Assembly: GCA_021800575.1 (NCBI GenBank)
Contig: JAJYYW010000099.1
Coordinates: 1 to 6,064, forward strand
Direction of reading: 5' to 3'
DNA from: a bacterium
Lineage (GTDB): Bacteria > JAMCPX01
Length of the DNA: 6,064 nt
A program made the translations under genes and the position numbers. The notes below the pieces were generated by a model that saw only the letters and a program-made list of their open reading frames with translations, ran no database searches and was not told the DNA's origin. Position 1 is the first letter of the stretch. Each line of letters opens with the position of its first letter. Positions 1-6,064 of this stretch are shown here, one piece after another.

Positions 1-1110
<1,110 letters not shown>

Positions 1111-1147
1111 CAATATATTGAACTGTATCCCTGTGAACAAGCCGGCT

Positions 1148-2023
1148 TCACCGCATCGCCTCTGCACCGTTGACAATGTCCATCAGTTCCTTGGTGATGG
1201 CGCTCTGCCGGGCCCTGTTCATCACGAGCGTCAGATTATCTATCATGTCCTTTGCGTTGTTCGTCGCAGAATCCATTGCGGTCATCCGTGCCGCATGTTC
1301 GCTCGCCGCGGATTCGAGTAGTACATGGTATATCCTGCTTTCGATCATGCGCGGCAGAAGACTCGACAGGATTTCCAGAAGCGAGGGCTCGTAGATCACC
1401 TTCACGTCGTCGGCCTCTTCCTTGTCCTCGGTAATCTCGAGCTTCTGTATCGGCAGGAGAAATTCCCGCGTCGTTTTTTGCGACAGAATCGACACGAACT
1501 TGTTATAAATGAATTTTACCTCGTCATACGCACCGCTGGAAAACTCGTTTATCACGATGCCGGCAATGTCCATGACACTGCTATAATCGGGACTTCCGGA
1601 GGATCCGCTCACATCGAGCTTGATGGGGATATTGTACCGACGGAGGAAGTCTCGTGCCTTTCTCCCGGTCGTAATAAAATCGAGTTCCCGGTTTTCCTTC
1701 TTGCTCTCGAGGATCTCCTGAGAAACCATGCGCAGCGCGTTGCTGTTAAAGCCGCCGCACAATCCCCGATCCGAGGTCGCAAAGATAACCAGGCTTTTCC
1801 TGGTCGTCTCGGGCCTTCGCATAAGAGGATGCATGGACGCATCCGTCCTCATGGTTATTTCATGGACCATCTCTTCAATTTTTCTTGAGTACGACCGTGC
1901 ACTGAGTGCCTGCTGCTGCATCTTGCGCAGTTTGACAGCGGCAATCATCTTCATCGCTTTGGTGATTTTTGCCGTGCTGGTGACGGTCTTTATACGCTTT
2001 CTGATAACAGCGAGTGTCGGCAT
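1148..2023 (-). CDS. atpG: F1F0 ATP synthase subunit gamma
   Basis: This is the central rotor shaft of F1, which turns inside the alpha3beta3 ring and couples c-ring rotation to catalysis. The 291 residues are close to the usual 285-295. The N-terminal helix contains the conserved block ITKAMKMIAAVKLRK at 20-34. SDRGLCGGFNSN at 84-95 is the typical start of the gamma globular domain. The C-terminal helix carries SEHAARMTAMDSATNNA (241-257) and ends in ITKELMDIVNGAEA (276-289), which matches the gamma family signature. The middle (about 195-207) is rich in acidic residues and variable, as expected. The ATG lies 2 nt after the atpA stop, and its ribosome site (AAAGGA) lies in the last codons of atpA, so the two genes are probably translationally coupled. 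No cysteine-containing regulatory insert of the chloroplast type is present. Confidence 0.97.
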   Translation of the reverse strand: MPTLAVIRKRIKTVTSTAKITKAMKMIAAVKLRKMQQQALSARSYSRKIEEMVHEITMRTDASMHPLMRRPETTRKSLVIFATSDRGLCGGFNSNALRMVSQEILESKKENRELDFITTGRKARDFLRRYNIPIKLDVSGSSGSPDYSSVMDIAGIVINEFSSGAYDEVKFIYNKFVSILSQKTTREFLLPIQKLEITEDKEEADDVKVIYEPSLLEILSSLLPRMIESRIYHVLLESAASEHAARMTAMDSATNNAKDMIDNLTLVMNRARQSAITKELMDIVNGAEAMR

Positions 2024-2025
2024 TA

Positions 2026-3546
2026 TTATCCTTTAACGTTGAATTCTGCTTTGAACTTGTCGAGGGCCTCTTTCATCGATTTTATCAACGGCTCGTCGAG
2101 GGACTTCTTCTCTGCTATTGTTGTGAGCAGACCGGGATACTTTGCCTTGACAAATGACAGCATCTCTTTTTCGTATCTGCCGGCGACGTCGACCGGGTAA
2201 TCATCCAGATACCCGTTGGTTCCTGCAAAGATACTCAGGACCTGTTCTTCAACGGCAACAGGCTTGTACTGCGGCTGTTTGAGCAACTCTGTCAGCCGGG
2301 CGCCCCGGTTAAGCTGCATCTGGGTCGCCTTGTCAAGGTCCGATGCGAACTGTGCAAAAGCCGCCATTTCACGGTACTGCGCAAGCTCGAGCCTCAATCT
2401 CCCTGCGACCTGTTTCATGGCCTTGATCTGTGCGTTTCCGCCGACCCTTGATACCGATATACCGACGTTCACTGCGGGCCGTACACCGGCATAAAACAGA
2501 TCCGTTTCCAGGAAGATCTGACCGTCTGTGATGGAGATGACGTTGGTCGGAATGTACGCCGAAACGTCGCCTGCCTGTGTTTCAATGATGGGGATGGCGG
2601 TCAACGATCCTCCGCCGTTCTTTTGTGAAAGCTTTGCGGCCCTCTCCAGCAGTCTCGAGTGAAGATAGAAAACATCTCCGGGGAACGCCTCCCGTCCGGG
2701 CGGCCTTCTCAGGAGCAGGGACAGCTGTCGGTATGCGACCGCGTGCTTCGAGAGGTCGTCGTAGAAGATGACGGCATGTTTGCCGTTGTCCCGGTAATAT
2801 TCACCCATCGTGCATCCAGAGTACGGTGCTATGTACTGGAGCGGTGCCGGTTCACTGGCTGTAGCGGACACGACGATCGTGTAATCCATCGCGCCGTACT
2901 GTGTCAGTTTATCGACGACCTGTGCGACGGTCGACTGTTTTTGTCCTATGGCAACATATATGCAAACGATATTTTTACCCTTCTGGTTGATGATAGTGTC
3001 GAGGACAACCGCGGTTTTACCGGTCTGACGGTCACCGATGATAAGCTCACGCTGGCCCCTGCCGATGGGGATCATCGAGTCGATTGCCTTGATTCCTGTC
3101 TGGAGCGGTTCCTTGACACCCTGACGCATGACGATACCGGGGGCCTTTATTTCGACCTTTTTAAACTGGGCCGCTTTTATCGGTCCCTTGCCATCGATTG
3201 GTTCACCGAGAGGATTGACTACTCTGCCGACCAGGCCGTCGCCGACCGGGACCTCCATGATTCTCGACAGCCGTTTCACGCTCTGGCCTTCCTTGATGCC
3301 CGTCACCTCTCCCATGACAGATATGCCGACGCTCTCCTCTTCAAGGTTCAGCACGAGTCCTTTGGTACCGTCCTCGAATTCGACCAGCTCGCCTGCCATG
3401 ACCTTTTCAAGTCCGTACGCCCGCACGATACCGTCACCGACGGAGATAACAGTCCCGACTTCAGCCTTTTCTACTTTATAATCATACCCTTCGAGCTGCT
3501 CTTTAATAATGCTTGTTATCTCATCGTATCTGATTCCTAACGCCAT
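2026..3546 (-). CDS. atpA: F1F0 ATP synthase subunit alpha
   Basis: This is the non-catalytic nucleotide-binding subunit that alternates with beta in the F1 ring and supplies the arginine finger. With the start chosen here it has 506 residues, normal for the family. It shows the N-terminal barrel (about 20-90), the Walker A loop GDRQTGKT at 171-178, GQKQSTVAQ at 201-209, the Walker B region VIFYDD at 259-264, and the signature [10 protein letters not shown] at 357-366, followed directly by Arg367, the expected arginine finger. The C-terminal helical domain is complete. An in-frame ATG five codons upstream (3561) would give 511 residues. I prefer 3546 because AAGGAG sits 6 nt before it and is itself part of the five upstream codons, and because [10 protein letters not shown] resembles typical alpha N termini. 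The gap to atpH is 19 nt. Confidence 0.98.
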   Translation of the reverse strand: MALGIRYDEITSIIKEQLEGYDYKVEKAEVGTVISVGDGIVRAYGLEKVMAGELVEFEDGTKGLVLNLEEESVGISVMGEVTGIKEGQSVKRLSRIMEVPVGDGLVGRVVNPLGEPIDGKGPIKAAQFKKVEIKAPGIVMRQGVKEPLQTGIKAIDSMIPIGRGQRELIIGDRQTGKTAVVLDTIINQKGKNIVCIYVAIGQKQSTVAQVVDKLTQYGAMDYTIVVSATASEPAPLQYIAPYSGCTMGEYYRDNGKHAVIFYDDLSKHAVAYRQLSLLLRRPPGREAFPGDVFYLHSRLLERAAKLSQKNGGGSLTAIPIIETQAGDVSAYIPTNVISITDGQIFLETDLFYAGVRPAVNVGISVSRVGGNAQIKAMKQVAGRLRLELAQYREMAAFAQFASDLDKATQMQLNRGARLTELLKQPQYKPVAVEEQVLSIFAGTNGYLDDYPVDVAGRYEKEMLSFVKAKYPGLLTTIAEKKSLDEPLIKSMKEALDKFKAEFNVKG

Positions 3547-3552
3547 AGTCTT

Positions 3553-3558
3553 CTCCTT
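3553..3558 (-). promoter_or_regulatory. Shine-Dalgarno that decides the atpA start
   Basis: On the minus strand this reads AAGGAG, 6 nt before the ATG at 3546. It overlaps the second and third codons that would be translated if the upstream ATG at 3561 were used. The upstream ATG has only a poorly spaced AGAGG, about 1 nt before it. This supports initiation at 3546. Confidence 0.7.
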
Positions 3559-3565
3559 CATACCT

Positions 3566-4096
3566 CTATATCTTTATAGAGTTTGTAAACTCCTTCAAAT
3601 GTGTCTTAATCGTACCGTCGTAGATGGTCCAGCCTATTTTCAACTGCAGGCCGCCGATGATTGAAGTGTCTTTCCTGACCGTGAGAACGGGTTCTTTGTG
3701 AAAAAGGTTTTTAATCCTTGTTTTTAAAATATCCATTTCGTTTTGGCTTATGTCATAGGCGGTGTGCACTTCAGCCTTGATAAGCCCCCGGTAGTCATCG
3801 TACATCTGTTCATAACTATCTATACAATCGACAATAATTCGTTCTCTACCGCGGCTGATAAGCAGTGCGACAAGATTCTTGATCTCTTTCGGACTGTTCA
3901 ATTTATCGAACAGCACGGAAACGGCCTTCTGCTTCCTTTCTTTATCTGCAAGGGGATCGATGATAAAGCCATAAAACGACTTATCCTGCACTAAAACCTG
4001 TTTGAACGCCTTAAGATCTTCCATGTACTGGTCTATTTTATTCTGCTGCTGTGCTATCTGGAACAGTGCTTTTGCATACCGGAGGCTGATATTCAT
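3566..4096 (-). CDS. atpH: F1F0 ATP synthase subunit delta
   Basis: This subunit (the OSCP homologue) joins the top of the F1 head to the b/b' peripheral stalk. The 176 residues match the family's usual 175-185. The N-terminal six-helix domain begins almost at once with the conserved segment [11 protein letters not shown] (6-16). The C-terminal region has the delta/OSCP signature around 137-155, including [10 protein letters not shown] at 146-155. The ATG overlaps the atpF stop by 4 nt (ATGA). AGGAAG lies 5 nt upstream, inside the end of atpF, so translation is probably coupled to atpF. The sequence is diverged outside the two conserved blocks, as is normal for this subunit. Confidence 0.96.
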   Translation of the reverse strand: MNISLRYAKALFQIAQQQNKIDQYMEDLKAFKQVLVQDKSFYGFIIDPLADKERKQKAVSVLFDKLNSPKEIKNLVALLISRGRERIIVDCIDSYEQMYDDYRGLIKAEVHTAYDISQNEMDILKTRIKNLFHKEPVLTVRKDTSIIGGLQLKIGWTIYDGTIKTHLKEFTNSIKI

Positions 4097-4638
4097 TGTA
4101 TCTTCCTGATAACGTTATCGGTAATGTTTTTTTGTGAATCCGCATCGATTGACTTCTCTATGTATTCCTTTGACAGATCGTAAAGCTGTGTCTGTATATG
4201 TTCACTGATCATTTCTTTTGCTTTCTGAATTTCAGCATCGGCAATACGCTCGCCCTCTTTTTTAATTCTTCCGATCATCTCGTTGCCTTCGTTCATAATT
4301 TCCCTTTTTTCCTGCTCCGCCCGTGCATTCATATCGTCCACGATCTCATGTCTGATCTTTTCGAATTGATCGAGCTGGCGGCTCGCCTCGTCGTGCCGTT
4401 TCGACGCTTTCTGCTGGACATCCATGGCCTCGTCGATCAATTTCTCGATATTCTGTTTTCGTGTCTTGAAAAGGTTCTCCCCGTGAAACTTCTTGTAGAG
4501 ATAAACGAACCCGCCGACCAGGATGATGAAGTTAACTATCGACCACACAAGATTCATAGTAAAAAAATGACCTTCGTCCGCCTGCGCGAGGCCCGGCATC
4601 GCGAGGATCGAGAATATTACCACGATGAGGTTTCTCAT
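4093..4638 (-). CDS. atpF: F1F0 ATP synthase subunit b, with signal-like N terminus
   Basis: This is one of two b-type subunits forming the peripheral stalk that holds the alpha3beta3 head still against the turning rotor. The 181-residue product starts with a basic residue and a hydrophobic stretch (3-15), then a small-residue run ending LAQA at 17-20 before DEGH. That looks like a signal peptide with cleavage after Ala20. A second hydrophobic segment at about 28-48 is the conserved b-subunit membrane helix, ending in YLYKKF. The remainder, about 50-175, is highly charged and alanine/glutamate/lysine-rich, as expected for the coiled-coil stalk. The gene overlaps both neighbours by 4 nt: its ATG overlaps the atpF' stop and its stop overlaps the atpH start. 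Signal-like N termini are known for b subunits in Desulfobacterota, and chloroplast b is N-terminally processed. Cleavage here is inferred. Confidence 0.95.
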   Translation of the reverse strand: MRNLIVVIFSILAMPGLAQADEGHFFTMNLVWSIVNFIILVGGFVYLYKKFHGENLFKTRKQNIEKLIDEAMDVQQKASKRHDEASRQLDQFEKIRHEIVDDMNARAEQEKREIMNEGNEMIGRIKKEGERIADAEIQKAKEMISEHIQTQLYDLSKEYIEKSIDADSQKNITDNVIRKIQ

Positions 4639-5054
4639 TTTAGCATCATTTTCCTTGATAGTGCGGGAACAAACTGCTGCAGCCCTGTGTCGACCTTGCT
4701 CAGAATTTCATTCTTTTCTTTATCGATCTGTCCGGTTATAGACTCCAGATTCGCCTGCATGGCGTCGCGTGCCTTTTGAACTGTGGCTTCGCGGTTTTTC
4801 TTTGCTTCTTCGGTCACCGACAGCCGCAGACTGTTTGCTGCCTGTATGGCCTCGTCTATTTTCTTCTTAAGCTGGGCCTCGATGTTTTCGGAATCCATGT
4901 TCAGCCGTTTTGCCTCTTCAAGGGCCTTGACCGTCTTGGAATTCCGTTTCTCATAAACCTTCGCAAAAGGTTTAAAAAACACCTGGTTGAGTAAAAACCA
5001 GATTATCCAGAAAGCCACTGCCTGTATAAGAACCTGTAACGGGTTTATATTCAT
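4635..5054 (-). CDS. atpF': F1F0 ATP synthase subunit b' (second b-type stator subunit)
   Basis: This is the first gene of the visible atp cluster and the partner of atpF in a heterodimeric peripheral stalk. The 139-residue product has one N-terminal membrane helix at about 5-27, rich in Trp, Phe, Leu and Ile. The b-family boundary motif FFKPFAKVYEKR follows at 26-37, then a charged helical region to the end. It is shorter than atpF, as b' subunits often are. There is no signal-like extension, so the helix starts right at the N terminus. Which of the two genes is called b and which b' is by analogy with the b'-b-delta-alpha order of other bacteria and cyanobacteria. The ribosome site is weak (AAGAG about 8 nt upstream). 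The stop overlaps the atpF start by 4 nt. Confidence 0.93.
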   Translation of the reverse strand: MNINPLQVLIQAVAFWIIWFLLNQVFFKPFAKVYEKRNSKTVKALEEAKRLNMDSENIEAQLKKKIDEAIQAANSLRLSVTEEAKKNREATVQKARDAMQANLESITGQIDKEKNEILSKVDTGLQQFVPALSRKMMLK

Positions 5055-5089
5055 GTATATGTCTCTTCTATCCTGTTCTTGTTGCTCTG

Positions 5090-5118
5090 GTGTTACAGAA
5101 TGGATAAAAACTTGTCAA
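5090..5118 (-). promoter_or_regulatory. Candidate sigma-70 promoter of the atp operon
   Basis: On the minus strand a consensus -35 hexamer TTGACA (5118-5113) is followed after 17 nt by TAACAC (5095-5090), a mediocre -10 that matches three of six positions. Transcription would begin about 28-30 nt before the atpF' ATG. The perfect -35, correct spacing and position before the first atp gene support it. The poor -10 is the weakness. Confidence 0.45.
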
Positions 5119-5144
5119 GATGTTTTACACACAGTGTTTTTTTC

Positions 5145-5159
5145 TGTATACATTATACA
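5145..5159 (-). promoter_or_regulatory. 15-bp palindrome containing a TATAAT box
   Basis: On the minus strand the site reads TGTATA-ATG-TATACA, two perfect 6-bp arms around 3 nt. It includes a consensus -10 hexamer TATAAT at 5157-5152. The best -35 upstream is poor (TTCATG at 5181-5176, with an 18-nt spacer). It lies just after the zinc-ribbon gene and about 90 nt before atpF'. It could be a second atp promoter with an overlapping operator, or simply an AT-rich coincidence. Confidence 0.3.
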
Positions 5160-5165
5160 ATATAA

Positions 5166-5417
5166 TCAATGCCCGCATGAACCGCACGAACCCGATGAAC
5201 AGGACGAGCACGATGAGCCGCCGTGTGTATGACCGGACGGTATGCCGGACGAAAAATCAGGCGACGACGATCCCATGGCAAATGCCGCCACTATCTGCTT
5301 CGTATCCCCGGAATTGCATGCCGGACACCGCGGCTGCAGCCCCTTCTCTTTTTCGGCAAGTGTTGCTCTGACTTCGAAGACTTTGTGACAGCCGCTGCAT
5401 TGAAATTCGTATATCAT
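5166..5417 (-). CDS. FmdB-family zinc-ribbon protein
   Basis: This is a small cytoplasmic protein of 83 residues with the layout of the FmdB/CxxC_CxxC_SSSS regulatory-type family. It starts MIYEF, with a first CxxC at Cys7/Cys10 and a second at Cys31/Cys34 (CPAC), which should bind one zinc ion. The rest is a low-complexity tail of Gly, Ser and His that adds Cys70, Cys73, Cys78 and Cys81 and ends in Cys-Gly-His. The family is named from a putative formamidase regulator, but its biochemical role is not established, so I give no gene symbol. The start is supported by AAGGA 8 nt upstream; another ATG just before it is out of frame and closes at once. The gene lies 24 nt after pyrF, which suggests one transcript, and 111 nt before atpF'. 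Confidence 0.9.
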   Translation of the reverse strand: MIYEFQCSGCHKVFEVRATLAEKEKGLQPRCPACNSGDTKQIVAAFAMGSSSPDFSSGIPSGHTHGGSSCSSCSSGSCGSCGH

Positions 5418-5441
5418 GGTATCATTCCTTTCTCCCTTGAG

Positions 5442-6064
5442 TTAGTGTAGTAAGCTGTTGTTGATCCCGATCAAAACCTTTGCCGGATCACCGCTTTCGG
5501 TGACCGGTCTCCCGATGACGAGGTAATCAGCGCCCGCATCAAACGCGCCTTGCGGAGACATTACCCTCTTCTGGTCATCGGATGATGCCCCCTGTTCAAA
5601 CCGTATGCCGGGAACCACGATAATGGTTTTGTCTCCGGTGACCTGACGCAGGTGTGCGACTTCGTGACCCGAGGCGACAAGACCGTCGATGCCTGCATCA
5701 TGTGCGAGCATGGCCAGGCGTGTAACCATTTCGCCGGTATCGTGTTCGATGCCTATCTTCCGGAGGCCTGCGTTGTCAAAGCTGGTCAGTACGGTTACCC
5801 CGAGCAGGATCGACCTGCCCCGGTTGGCAGCTGCGGCAGCCTGCAGCATCTCGTATCCGCCCAGTGTATGGAGCGTCATCATCCGCACGCCGTATGATGC
5901 CGCCTGCTCAACCGCTTTCGATACCGTGTTGGGAATATCGTAGTACTTGAGGTCGAGGAAGACTTCCTTGTCCCTGTTTTTGATGTCCTCGATGAGCTTT
6001 GGACCGAATGCCGTGAACGCTATACTGCCGATCTTATAGATCCCGATGAACGGGGCCGTCGCTT
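5442..6064 (-). CDS. pyrF: Orotidine 5'-phosphate decarboxylase (5' end missing)
   Basis: This enzyme removes CO2 from orotidine 5'-phosphate to give UMP, the last step of de novo pyrimidine synthesis, in the cytoplasm. The reading frame runs open from the right edge, giving 206 residues before the TAA at 5442-5444. Full-length bacterial PyrF is about 230-240, so roughly 25-35 N-terminal residues are outside. The GTG at 5888 and ATGs just after it are internal, because conserved PyrF sequence continues upstream of them. Counting from the first complete codon, Lys10 (YKIG) and the catalytic block FLDLKYYDIPNT (35-46, with Asp37, Lys39 and Asp42) are present. The C-terminal phosphate-binding elements PGIR and IGRPVT are also visible, so the enzyme looks active. 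The usual His of the LKxHDIP form is Tyr here, a position the family signature allows to vary. It is followed closely by the zinc-ribbon gene. Confidence 0.97.
   Translation of the reverse strand, partial: ATAPFIGIYKIGSIAFTAFGPKLIEDIKNRDKEVFLDLKYYDIPNTVSKAVEQAASYGVRMMTLHTLGGYEMLQAAAAANRGRSILLGVTVLTSFDNAGLRKIGIEHDTGEMVTRLAMLAHDAGIDGLVASGHEVAHLRQVTGDKTIIVVPGIRFEQGASSDDQKRVMSPQGAFDAGADYLVIGRPVTESGDPAKVLIGINNSLLH

Noticed and set aside
1111..1120. Palindrome CAATATATTG just upstream of the atpD ribosome site
   Set aside because: It is only 10 bp, AT-rich and without a loop. It is more likely an unstructured AT-rich leader that keeps the ribosome site open.
1325..1888. Plus-strand open frame of about 187 codons opposite atpG
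   Set aside because: It lies entirely within intact atpG, with no recognisable domain and no supporting context.
2659..3540. Long open frame on the plus strand (about 293 codons) opposite atpA
   Set aside because: It is fully antisense to a well-conserved atpA. Its translation shows no recognisable domain, and biased codon use in the real gene explains the lack of stops.
4108..4119. Perfect 12-bp palindrome GATAACGTTATC just before atpH
   Set aside because: It lies in codons of atpF. About one or two perfect 12-bp palindromes are expected by chance in 6 kb, and there is no loop for an RNA hairpin.
5123..5143. Possible terminator: ACACAGTGT next to a T run on the plus strand
   Set aside because: The arms are 4 bp around a single base and cannot form a hairpin. 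The T run is on the plus strand, whereas all genes here are transcribed on the minus strand, where it reads as A.
5442..5888. A short pyrF starting at the GTG at 5888
   Set aside because: The same frame is open to the right edge and encodes the conserved catalytic block FLDLKYYDIPNT upstream of that GTG, so the codon is internal and the gene is simply cut by the window.

Overview
The window is a conserved housekeeping region from a bacterial chromosome. Every supported gene lies on the minus strand, so transcription runs from the right edge to the left. In transcription order it holds the 3' part of pyrF (orotidine 5'-phosphate decarboxylase), a small FmdB-type zinc-ribbon gene, and an F-type ATP synthase operon: atpF' (b'), atpF (b), atpH (delta), atpA (alpha), atpG (gamma) and most of atpD (beta). 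pyrF is cut by the right edge and atpD by the left edge. atpC (epsilon) would be expected just beyond the left edge but cannot be seen.

The organism is most likely a Gram-negative bacterium of the Desulfobacterota (former Deltaproteobacteria) or a related lineage. This is an inference. It rests on two separate b-type stator subunits, a b subunit that starts with a signal-peptide-like segment, and a cluster that begins at b' with no a (atpB) or c (atpE) gene before it. This layout is known from Geobacter and relatives. No species can be named from the sequence alone.

Layout: pyrF and the zinc-ribbon gene are 24 nt apart and look co-transcribed. A 111-nt gap (5055-5165) follows and is the only substantial intergenic space. 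It contains a consensus -35 hexamer at workable spacing before atpF', a separate TATAAT embedded in a 15-bp palindrome, and no convincing terminator. From there the atp genes are tightly packed: atpF'/atpF and atpF/atpH overlap by 4 nt (ATGA), atpH/atpA are 19 nt apart if the better atpA start is used, atpA/atpG are 2 nt apart, and atpG/atpD are 50 nt apart with a strong AGGAGG before atpD.

Together the atp products form the catalytic F1 head (alpha, beta, gamma), the delta connector and the b/b' peripheral stalk. The membrane rotor ring (c) and the proton or sodium channel subunit (a) must be encoded elsewhere. PyrF makes UMP in pyrimidine synthesis and has no direct link to the ATP synthase. 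The zinc-ribbon protein has no firmly known function.

I found no mobile element, CRISPR array, tRNA or rRNA, and no convincing new system. The observations below are refinements of an ordinary region, and their interest scores reflect that.
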